Source of the DNA: Halovenus halobia
Lineage (GTDB): Archaea > Halobacteriota > Halobacteria > Halobacteriales > Haloarculaceae
Assembly: GCF_051414135.1 (NCBI RefSeq)
Contig: NZ_JBLKOA010000008.1
Span: 1 to 64,000 of the forward strand
Direction: 5' to 3'
Length of the DNA stretch: 64,000 nt
Shown here: one piece after another, positions 8,887 to 16,542 of the stretch
How the letters are laid out: each line of letters begins with the position of its first letter
Numbering within the stretch: position 1 is the first letter of the stretch
Notes under the pieces: generated by a model
What the model was told of the DNA's origin: nothing
The model's input: only the letters and a program-made list of their open reading frames with translations
Databases searched by the model: none
Program-made: the position numbers and the translations under genes

Positions 8887-9773
8887 TTTCCCACCCCCAT
8901 GATTTCGCGGGCCTCGTCCGGCGTTGCTGGGTCGCGGTCGACCTGTCGGGCCATCTCTGCCGTCGCTGCGACGAGGTCGGCGTTGCTTTCGGCCATCTCG
9001 CCGCTGGGCAGGTAGAAGTTGTCCTCCAGCCCCACACGGACGTTGCCGCCCATCGCCAGCGCGGCGTTTACGAGTGGCCACTGGTCGCGGCTGATACCGA
9101 TGACCTGCCACGTCGAATCGTCGGGCAACTGTCGGACCTGATGTGCGAGATTCTCAACAGTCGCGGGAATCCCGCCGAGGACGCCCATGATGAGGCTGAC
9201 GTGGAATGGATTTTCGAGGACCCCGTCCTGCAAGAGCGGGCGCGTGTTGCCGATGTGGCCGGTGTCGAAACACTCCAGTTCTGGTGTGACGCCGGCGTCG
9301 TTCATGCCCTCCAGCAGAGTTGTAATTTCCGAGAACGGATTGTCAAAGACCATATCGAAGACGAAATCCTCCCGCTTCTCCGAATATTTCGCGTAGTTCA
9401 TCGACCCCATGTTGAGTGCCGCAACCTCTGGCTGAACTTCCTCGACGTACTCCAGTCGGTCTTCGACCGGCGTTTCGACCGCACCAGTCGAGAAGTTGAT
9501 GACGATATCTGTCCGGTCGCGCACTTCGTCGTAGATTTCCTGATACGTCTCCGTCGAAAATGTTGGTGAGCCCTCGGGCGTGCGAGCGTGGATGTGCGCG
9601 ACAGCGGCACCGGCCTCTCGTGCGGCGGCGGCCTCCTCGGCAATCTCCTCGGGCGTGTACGGAATTGCCTCGCACTGGTCGCGGGTCGTCAGCGCGCCGG
9701 TCAGTGCCGCCGAGATGACGACTTTCTCGGGGTCGTTGCCTTTCGTGGATTCCTGTCGTTCGTAGATAGACAT
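8883..9773 (-). CDS. Beta-keto acid cleavage enzyme (BKACE, DUF849)
   Basis: A 296-residue TIM-barrel protein of the BKACE family, founded by 3-keto-5-aminohexanoate cleavage enzyme (Kce). Members exchange a beta-keto acid with acetyl-CoA to give acetoacetate and a new CoA thioester. Visible hallmarks are the ISAALTGA strand, the metal-binding pair His60/His62 in HIHARTPEG, the INFSTGA strand, and the late GGNVRVGLEDN segment. The substrate cannot be named. Neighbouring crotonase and dienoyl-CoA-reductase-like genes suggest a beta-keto product from an unusual carboxylic acid. It sits between them with 1-nt (TAATG) and 4-nt (ATGA) overlaps. Confidence 0.88.
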   Translation of the reverse strand: MSIYERQESTKGNDPEKVVISAALTGALTTRDQCEAIPYTPEEIAEEAAAAREAGAAVAHIHARTPEGSPTFSTETYQEIYDEVRDRTDIVINFSTGAVETPVEDRLEYVEEVQPEVAALNMGSMNYAKYSEKREDFVFDMVFDNPFSEITTLLEGMNDAGVTPELECFDTGHIGNTRPLLQDGVLENPFHVSLIMGVLGGIPATVENLAHQVRQLPDDSTWQVIGISRDQWPLVNAALAMGGNVRVGLEDNFYLPSGEMAESNADLVAATAEMARQVDRDPATPDEAREIMGVGK

Positions 9774-10567
9774 TATCGACCCCTCCAGTCTGGTTCGCTG
9801 TCGGTCAGGAAGGCGTTGATACCCTCCTCGGTCTCGTCGCTCATCGCAATCAGGGTAATCATCTCCTTGAGATAGGAAAGTGCCTCCCCGAAGCCCATGT
9901 CGCGCTGTTCGTAGTACGCCTCCTTACCCATCGCAATCAACACGGGCGAGTTCGCTGCGAGCGTATCCACCAGTTCGTCGAGTTCAGCGTCGAATTCGTC
10001 GGCTGGTACGATGTCGGTCACGAGGCCAATCTCCTTTGCGCGCTCTGCGTCGACGCGCTTGCCAGTAAAGAGCAAATCGAGGACGGCTTTCTCGCTGCCC
10101 GCGCGGGCAATCGGTGCCATTGCCTGGGCTGGAAAGAGCCCAACCTCGACTTCGGGTGTGCCGAACTCGGCGTCAGCACTGCTGATGACGAACTCGCAGG
10201 CACTCGCGAGTCCGAGGCCGCCGGCGAGACAGTAGCCCTCGACGGCAGCGACGGTGAGCGCGTCGGTTGCGTGCATTCGCTTGATCAGCCCCGACAGCGC
10301 GCCGAAATTCTCGCGGTAGGCCTGCGTTCCCTGCCCGATTGGAAACTCGGTCATATCGCCACCGGAGCAAAACGTCCCTTCCGCGCCGCGGATGACGACC
10401 ACGCGCTGGTCGCCGTCGTCTGCGGCTTCAAGCACGTCGTGCAGTCCTCGGATGACGTTCTCACCGAGTGCGTTGCGCTGGTCGGGTCGGTCAATCGTCG
10501 CTCGCACGACGAGGTTGTCGTCGCTGACGCTCACTGCGAGGTCATCGTTCGACAGTGTCTCATTCAT
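9773..10567 (-). CDS. Enoyl-CoA hydratase/isomerase (crotonase) family protein
   Basis: A 264-residue crotonase-fold protein and the first gene of the operon. The oxyanion-hole segments are present (CSGGDMTEF at about 67-75 and GYCLAGGLGLA at 111-121). Of the two glutamates of rat enoyl-CoA hydratase, only the second is retained (Glu139 in GTPEV). The first, expected in the GGxxLA segment, is Gly119. Crotonases lacking that residue are usually isomerases, decarboxylases or hydrolases, so plain hydratase activity is doubtful. Start chosen at ATG 10,567 (MNETLS). The stop codon shares one base with the BKACE ATG. Confidence 0.85.
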   Translation of the reverse strand: MNETLSNDDLAVSVSDDNLVVRATIDRPDQRNALGENVIRGLHDVLEAADDGDQRVVVIRGAEGTFCSGGDMTEFPIGQGTQAYRENFGALSGLIKRMHATDALTVAAVEGYCLAGGLGLASACEFVISSADAEFGTPEVEVGLFPAQAMAPIARAGSEKAVLDLLFTGKRVDAERAKEIGLVTDIVPADEFDAELDELVDTLAANSPVLIAMGKEAYYEQRDMGFGEALSYLKEMITLIAMSDETEEGINAFLTDSEPDWRGR

Positions 10568-10576
10568 TGTCGGTCC

Positions 10577-10588
10577 CCCCACGTGGGG
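10577..10588. promoter_or_regulatory. 12-bp perfect palindrome just upstream of the crotonase operon
   Basis: CCCCACGTGGGG, a perfect palindrome 9 nt upstream of the operon's first start codon on the minus strand. Such a dyad at the transcript start would suit an operator for a local regulator, but no regulator gene sits beside it. A 5' hairpin in the mRNA is the alternative. Confidence 0.35.
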
Positions 10589-10696
10589 CGCGCTCGCCCC
10601 CTGTGTGTCCGCGTGACATACAGTTGCCTTCTCGCGGCTGTGACTAAAATGCCCGCCCGCGGAACCGGGACAGTCCGTACCGGACTCGCCTCCGCG

Positions 10697-11512
10697 TCAG
10701 TTATCGGCTCTGGTCGGTGGCGTCCGGCCGCGTGCCTCGGTGAGCCAGTCGGGTTCCGACACGGACGTCTGGCCGCGGTCGGAGACTGTCCGGTGGGTTT
10801 CGTACTGCATGGTTCCCTCGTCGGTCGCGGTCACGAACTTGTAGTCGAGTTCGGTTATTAGTCCGTCCTCAACGACGACGGTGACCGAGACGTTTTCGAG
10901 CGTTCCGTCGCTCGGGCCGTCGCCGACCACCTGATCTGTCGAATTGACGGTGAACCGATGACGCTGTTCACCGGTGCGCTCGTGGACGAAATCGAACTCG
11001 TTGTCCAGTCGCTCGACCCCCGAGAGTTCCGCCGTTTCTCCGATTCGGACGCGCTCGTAGGTGCTTCCGTCTGAATCCGGGACAGTGTGGCGGAGGAACG
11101 TCCACTGCTCGGCGCGGTAGGACTCTGTGACCGTCACGGAGTTGTTCGCGTCCGGGACGGATCTGCGTGTCACACCGTAGACGTGGCCGTCGCTGCCGAC
11201 CCTGAGCGTTCGGTTCTCGGTGACTGTCTCGCCGTCGCTGCTGATCGCTGTCTCGATTCGGATTGTGAACGACTCGACGCTGGCTGCGTCTTCACCGGTC
11301 AGTGCCACATCGCTGATCTCTTCGACCGGTCCATCGCTGGTCCCGTTGCCGGAGTCACCGGGTCCGTTGTCCGGGTCGGGAGAGTCAGCGGAGTTGTCGT
11401 CGCTGTCCGTCGGGTCCGAGCCACCGGAGCTGCCGCAGCCGGCGAGGGCGACGGCGAGAGCCAACACTGCGACCACGAGCAGTTTTCGGCGCCGGGGTGT
11501 CAGTCCCCTCAT
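10697..11512 (-). CDS. Secreted lipoprotein with halobacterial Ser/Asp-rich linker
   Basis: A 271-residue precursor. Residues 1-10 are basic, 11-25 hydrophobic, and the lipobox LAGC places the lipidated cysteine at residue 26. A flexible Asp/Ser/Gly linker (27-65) precedes a beta-rich domain (about 66-255) that resembles halobacterial lipoproteins of the DUF7537 kind (ESFTIRIET... strand, EQRHRFTVN). It should be anchored to the outer face of the cytoplasmic membrane. Its ATG overlaps the stop of the upstream secreted-protein gene (ATGA), so the two are coupled. Function unknown. Confidence 0.7.
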   Translation of the reverse strand: MRGLTPRRRKLLVVAVLALAVALAGCGSSGGSDPTDSDDNSADSPDPDNGPGDSGNGTSDGPVEEISDVALTGEDAASVESFTIRIETAISSDGETVTENRTLRVGSDGHVYGVTRRSVPDANNSVTVTESYRAEQWTFLRHTVPDSDGSTYERVRIGETAELSGVERLDNEFDFVHERTGEQRHRFTVNSTDQVVGDGPSDGTLENVSVTVVVEDGLITELDYKFVTATDEGTMQYETHRTVSDRGQTSVSEPDWLTEARGRTPPTRADN

Positions 11513-13077
11513 TCGTCCCCACCCTCGTTGCCGTCAGGGTTGTACTCCGGGACTGTGCCGTCGGTTGCCCCGTCGATACCGTCGATACCGGCCAGACTGT
11601 CAGCGGTGACCGCACCGAGGTCGGTGTACGACTCCTCGACGCCTTCCATCGCCGCCTGTTGGATCCGCGAGGTTGCGATGTCGACGGTCTCGACCTGTGT
11701 CGCGTACTCTCCGCCCGGCATCTCGTGGAACTCGAATGTGAGCCATTCCGTCGAGGGCTGGAGGTAGCCAGTCTGACACGGCGAGTCGGCGTCCGGAAGC
11801 TTGTCGTGTCGCGGCAGGATGTTCCCGTTCGGCCCGACACGGATGGTCGTTTCGCGGTGGCCGGTTGGCGTCTCGCCGCTGCTGGAGATGTCGAGACCCG
11901 TCCGGACGTAGTCACTGAGCGAAAGGTCGCTCCCGGCCGGCGGTTCGATCCCGCGGCGTTCGAGCGCCGCGACCGTCGCCTCGACCGTCTGCTCCTCAGA
12001 AATATCGATACCGGCCTCCGCGGGAGTCGGGGGAAGCTCTTCACCCACGAGCGACTCGGCGGACTGCTGGTAGAGGGCCGATAGCCTGTCCAGATCACCG
12101 ACCGTATCGAGCACCGCCGAGGACTGCTGCTTCTGGGACTGCAACAGTGAGTCCAACGATTCGCCGTCCGAAACGCTCGGTATACCGCCGCTCATCGCGC
12201 CGTTGGGGTTCTCCGACGCAGCAGTGGTCGTTTCGGAGACGCTCGCACCGTCCTCGCTGCGCTGCTCGCGGACCGTCTGGAGTTGCTGTTGGGCCTCTGC
12301 TCGTGCGGCCTCCTGCTGGGTATGGACGGCAAATTTGCCGCCTTCGGTGTCTTCGTACGAGAGACACTGACCGATTTCGACGGTCACCGTCCCGGAGGTT
12401 GTGGTTGCTCTGTCGATCGCGAACGAGATCTGGTCGTAGACCGACGACGACCCAGACCCTTCCAGCGGGAGTGGCTCCGAGAGCTGGTAGGTGGTGACCT
12501 CAAACTCGTAGACTCCTGGCTCGAGCCAGATGGGGAACCGCGCCGGGTTCGGGGCAAACGCCCGGTACGACTCTGATGTTATGTCCGCCAACCGGAGACT
12601 CGTCTGCGTCGCGATCCCCACTTCCGATCCCGCGGGGGAGAGCTGTTCCTCCCAGGCTCGGACGAATCCGGGGTCCTGTCTGGGCACTCCGGGGACACCG
12701 ACCGTCGCCACTTCGCCAGGTGCGGCGGTCTTGTTTATCGCCGTCACGCCACCCCTCTGGACCGCGGGCGTCCCACCCACTGTAAGCGGGTCGGAGCTGT
12801 TGACGGTGGCAGTGAATCCCCAGCCACCGCTGTGGTCGAGCGTGACCGCCGCTTCGTTCTCGCCGGCTTTCCAGCAGGTTGCGTTGATATTCCCCGGGTA
12901 GCCCGGGCCGCTGCCGGAGACCGAACACTCCAGTTTCGGCTCCTCCTGCGTCAGTACTGACGGGGCTGCTGCCGACGCGGGCCCGCTGCTCGCGACGCCG
13001 AGGGCGAGTATCGACAGCGCAGCGACCGCGACTGCGACGACTGCGCACCCGCGAAGGCCAGTCGATTGCTGGTTCAT
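11509..13077 (-). CDS. Large secreted protein with Sec-type signal peptide
   Basis: A 522-residue precursor starting at ATG 13,077. It has a basic start, a hydrophobic core (about residues 11-29) and an AxA-type cleavage region near residue 37. The mature N-terminal half is beta-rich with cysteines that could pair (ECSVSG, NATCWK, GQCLSY, DSPCQT). The middle is a Gln/Ser/Ala-rich helical stretch with short coiled-coil character (QQEAARAEAQQQLQ). No C-terminal anchor is visible. It pairs with the downstream lipoprotein gene through a 4-nt overlap, suggesting a cell-surface complex. No family recognised. Confidence 0.65.
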   Translation of the reverse strand: MNQQSTGLRGCAVVAVAVAALSILALGVASSGPASAAAPSVLTQEEPKLECSVSGSGPGYPGNINATCWKAGENEAAVTLDHSGGWGFTATVNSSDPLTVGGTPAVQRGGVTAINKTAAPGEVATVGVPGVPRQDPGFVRAWEEQLSPAGSEVGIATQTSLRLADITSESYRAFAPNPARFPIWLEPGVYEFEVTTYQLSEPLPLEGSGSSSVYDQISFAIDRATTTSGTVTVEIGQCLSYEDTEGGKFAVHTQQEAARAEAQQQLQTVREQRSEDGASVSETTTAASENPNGAMSGGIPSVSDGESLDSLLQSQKQQSSAVLDTVGDLDRLSALYQQSAESLVGEELPPTPAEAGIDISEEQTVEATVAALERRGIEPPAGSDLSLSDYVRTGLDISSSGETPTGHRETTIRVGPNGNILPRHDKLPDADSPCQTGYLQPSTEWLTFEFHEMPGGEYATQVETVDIATSRIQQAAMEGVEESYTDLGAVTADSLAGIDGIDGATDGTVPEYNPDGNEGGDE

Positions 13078-13265
13078 ACGCTCCCCTCCGTCGACTGGGA
13101 GTCTGTGCGCCGTGACATCGAGGGCGATTCGGTCCGCTGATGTCGATTGGCGGCCGTGCGCGGGATACGTACCATTGCCCAGAAGTCGACCGGTTGGTGG
13201 CATATAACCCGACCCTATGTCTCTAGAGACCCGTTCTATGTACCCCACACCGGAAACGGTCCCGT

Positions 13266-14066
13266 ATGGAATTGATACCTCTGCTCACGCTCCGGTCCCC
13301 AGGACCGACCGTCGGCCTCGCGTTCGTCGCAGTCGGTGTCGGCGTCCTGGCGGTGTTTGCACGGCGCTCGGTCGCCCGATTGCTCACGATGGTCCGCACG
13401 GAGACACGACCGGTCAGAGCGGTCGAACCGGGACAGGTCGAAATCGAGGGGACGGTGGTGTCGGCGGGTGAGGTGGCCGCCGACGGCGGGGGCAGCGTCT
13501 ACACGGGCGCAGACAGTCCTGTGATAGCCGAGTCACGCCGGAGCGACGGCGAGGGACGGAGCTTCATACCCCCGGTGCCACAGCGGTTCGTCCCCGATGT
13601 TCTGACCGAACAGAACTGTGTGCCGTTCTACGTCGAGGACGACACTGGAACGATTCTCGTCGACCCGGCGCTCGCCGACGTGAGTCTCGCGTCCGACTAC
13701 TCTCAGAGCGATTCGTTGAGCGGTCACAAACATATCGAAGCCGCTCTCGAACCCGAGGAGACCGTCACAGTGCTCGGTCAGGCGATCCCGGCCGATGAGT
13801 ACGACCAGCGCGCGACCCGCCGGAGCGGCTTCCTCAGGTCGGTCTATCGGTTTATCCGGCCGCCGCTGAACACGACTGCCGACGAGGTGGTCGACGACGA
13901 CGAACTCGTGATCACCCGCACCTCGGGGTCGTCGCCGTTTTTCATCGCCGACACGTCAGCGCGATGGGGTTCGCTCAGGCAGGGCCTGATGGTCGCGTTC
14001 TGGCTCATCACAGGACTGTTCAGCGTCGTTTTCGGCCTGTACGTCCTGAGTCTCGGCCTGCTGTAG
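13266..14066 (+). CDS. GIDE-type (MUL1-like) membrane protein
   Basis: A 266-residue protein with one N-terminal membrane segment (about 15-35) and one C-terminal segment (about 245-264). Between them is a soluble domain beginning with VRAVEPGQVEIEGTVVSAGE and containing PFYVEDDTGTILVDP, the pattern of the GIDE/BAM domain found in mitochondrial E3 ligase MUL1 without its RING finger. Such prokaryotic GIDE proteins are of unknown function and are linked to membrane stress by analogy only. The gene is divergent from the secreted-protein gene (188 nt apart), so they may share a control region. Confidence 0.65.
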   Translation: MELIPLLTLRSPGPTVGLAFVAVGVGVLAVFARRSVARLLTMVRTETRPVRAVEPGQVEIEGTVVSAGEVAADGGGSVYTGADSPVIAESRRSDGEGRSFIPPVPQRFVPDVLTEQNCVPFYVEDDTGTILVDPALADVSLASDYSQSDSLSGHKHIEAALEPEETVTVLGQAIPADEYDQRATRRSGFLRSVYRFIRPPLNTTADEVVDDDELVITRTSGSSPFFIADTSARWGSLRQGLMVAFWLITGLFSVVFGLYVLSLGLL

Positions 14067-14155
14067 CCGGGCGGACGCGGTTCGGAGACGTTCGTGCAGA
14101 GCCCACCCTCGGCCGACGGCTTCTCGCACACGAGGCAACCGCCCGGTCACGGGAA

Positions 14156-16345
14156 TCAGGACTCCCGGTCGGTGTCGAACAACTCCGCGAGAATCGACTG
14201 CTCGGCCTTCCGGAGATGTGAGTGTAGCGTCGCCGAGGAGATATCCAGCGTCTCGGCGACTTCCTCGGCGTTCGAGTCTCGCGGCCAGTTGAAGTAACCG
14301 GCGCGGTAGGCGGCTTCGATGGACTCCCGCTGGCGGTCAGTCAGTTCGTCGAGGTGGTCGGTCGACAGCGAGTTGTCCTCTTCGAGTGCCTGCGTGCGCT
14401 CGACTTTGCTGAGGACGCTCGTCTGGCTGAATTGCCGCCCGAGTTCGTCCAGCAGCGACCGGACGCTCGACTCCGAGGCAATCGTGAGTTCGTACTGCGC
14501 TTGTCCGCCGTCAGCCCTGACCTCAGTGACATTTGCGCCGTACTCGACAAGCGTCCCGAGCAGACTGTCGCCGGCAACTTGCCACTCCAGCAGTGACTCG
14601 TCGTCGTCCTCGCGGATCAGGCTAACCTCGCCCGTCGCCGCCGCGAGTACGTCATAGACCGACCCAGCGTCGTCTCCGGAGGCGGTCACGTATGCGACTG
14701 GCCCGCCTTCTTGTGCGGGGACGACACCGCGGAGTTCGAGTCGACAGGAGAGCTCTGCAGTCGTGGCGACGAGTGGGTCGCCGTCATCGGTGCTCTGGAG
14801 TTCGAGTTCGATGACTGTCCCCTCCGAGAGCAGTTGGCGTGTCTCGATAGCGTTGAACGCGTGGCCGACCGTCTCGCCGAGTTCGCCAAGAATCGAGCGC
14901 TCGCGGTCGCTGACGTGCTCCCGTTCGGTGTACAGGCCGAGCGCACCGTAGACAGTTCGACCGAAGACGACGGGGACGACGGTCCAGCTTCCAGCCTCGT
15001 CATCGCCCACAGCCAGCGGCGGCGTCTCGTCCGTACGCTCCTCCGTCGCCGGCCGGAGTTTGGTGTCGAGTGCCGGCGGCGACGGGGTTGGAGTCCCGCC
15101 GTCGGCGACGGTCCAGCGGTTAGCGTCGCCGTTCCACGTCGGGATATCCGCGAAACAGACCGACTGGTAGAGGTCGGAGTCAGCGAATCGCTCACAGACC
15201 GTCTGTTCGATTTCCTCGCGACTCCGCGCAGAGACGAGTGCCTGATTAACTCCACGTAACACCGCGTTGAGGTCGTTCAGCGTCTCGAGTTTATCACGTT
15301 GTTTCGCCAGTTGCCGTTCGCGCTGTTGGCGTGCGGTCACGTCGTGAATGACGAGTGTGTTGCCAATTCGGCGGTCCTGTCGGTCGGTGATCGGTGAGGC
15401 GCGAATCTCGTAGACGTTGTCACCGCGGGTAATCTCTGCCAGCGCGTCCTCGGTCTCGAAATCGAGGCGTGACCTATCGACGAGCAGTTCGATATCTTTG
15501 CCGACGGCGTCGGCGGCCGTACAGTCGAGGACATCCTGGGCGGCGGCGTTACAGTAGATGATCCGGTTCGCGTTGTCGACGATGACGACACCAGCGTCGA
15601 GCTGGCTAATCGCGGTGTCCCGACCGAGCTGGCGAGTGGCGGGGATCAGGTCGAACAACTGGTGATGGAACAGGGCGTAGGCAAAGGCGACGCCCGTAAT
15701 CGTAAACGCGTAGGGCGTCGGGTCGATTGCTGCCATCTGGTTGAACACGAACACGTCGAGCACGCTCGTCAAAAACGGGACAACGATACCGACGAGCAAC
15801 AGCGCCGATTGGTCGGTATAGAGGTAATCGGACTTGTAGATCAGTCGGACCAGAAGCGCCGAAGCGACGGCGACCAAGAGGTAGGTGTATACAACTTCTG
15901 CCCAGAACAACACACCCCACGTTGGGTTTTCGACCACCAGTCCACCGACGCTCTGGAAGGAGTGCTCGACCCAGAAAAGATGGTGTACCGGGTTCGTCCA
16001 GATGCCGACAATCACGACTGTCGGAACCACCAACAGCCCAGCCACCGTTCGCCGTGTCACGAACTCGTCGTAGCCGGTGTACGCGAGCGCGAACAGCAGC
16101 AACCAGACCTCGATGGTTCCCGTCGAAAACCAGACCATCCCCATCCAGAAGACCCGCCACGGACCCGCAGGCGTGAGCAAGCCAATCGCGTAGCTGACCG
16201 ACCAGCTCGCCAGCACGGCCATCAACACGACGAAGGCGGTGGCACCCGGCTCCTGGCGCTCCCGGAACGCATAGAGCCCCAGCGCCGTCGTCAGGGCTGC
16301 GGAGATGGTCAACAGCGTAATGTGGAGCGACGCCGCCCCAATCAC
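14156..16345 (-). CDS. Membrane-anchored PAS/GAF HTH-10 regulator (Bat-like)
   Basis: A 729-residue protein. Residues 1-225 hold seven hydrophobic spans of the histidine-kinase N-terminal 7TM type. They are followed by a PAS domain (about 240-345), a GAF domain (about 360-500), a second GAF-like region (about 505-665) and a C-terminal bacterio-opsin-activator HTH-10 (about 668-725: LTDRQRESIEAAYRAGYF, SSATLHSHLRKAEQSIL). No kinase domain is present, so signal and DNA binding lie in one chain and the DNA-binding domain stays near the membrane. Soluble Bat proteins control bacteriorhodopsin or carotenoid genes; the target here is unknown. It is divergent from hef. Confidence 0.85.
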   Translation of the reverse strand: MIGAASLHITLLTISAALTTALGLYAFRERQEPGATAFVVLMAVLASWSVSYAIGLLTPAGPWRVFWMGMVWFSTGTIEVWLLLFALAYTGYDEFVTRRTVAGLLVVPTVVIVGIWTNPVHHLFWVEHSFQSVGGLVVENPTWGVLFWAEVVYTYLLVAVASALLVRLIYKSDYLYTDQSALLLVGIVVPFLTSVLDVFVFNQMAAIDPTPYAFTITGVAFAYALFHHQLFDLIPATRQLGRDTAISQLDAGVVIVDNANRIIYCNAAAQDVLDCTAADAVGKDIELLVDRSRLDFETEDALAEITRGDNVYEIRASPITDRQDRRIGNTLVIHDVTARQQRERQLAKQRDKLETLNDLNAVLRGVNQALVSARSREEIEQTVCERFADSDLYQSVCFADIPTWNGDANRWTVADGGTPTPSPPALDTKLRPATEERTDETPPLAVGDDEAGSWTVVPVVFGRTVYGALGLYTEREHVSDRERSILGELGETVGHAFNAIETRQLLSEGTVIELELQSTDDGDPLVATTAELSCRLELRGVVPAQEGGPVAYVTASGDDAGSVYDVLAAATGEVSLIREDDDESLLEWQVAGDSLLGTLVEYGANVTEVRADGGQAQYELTIASESSVRSLLDELGRQFSQTSVLSKVERTQALEEDNSLSTDHLDELTDRQRESIEAAYRAGYFNWPRDSNAEEVAETLDISSATLHSHLRKAEQSILAELFDTDRES

Positions 16346-16542
16346 AGTCTCACCCCCGGCGAGAGCCAGCCCTGTTGGTTCTCCTGCATTGATACGTTGT
16401 CGCTACGATTCGCGGTGGGAATAAATAATGTGGTGTTACTCCAGAGACACGTCTCCGCTCCAGCCGACCGTTTTGCGAGCGTATTTCACTTTCACCGAGG
16501 TACGCGAACGCTTAACCCCGACGCTGTGCAAACAGCAAGTGA

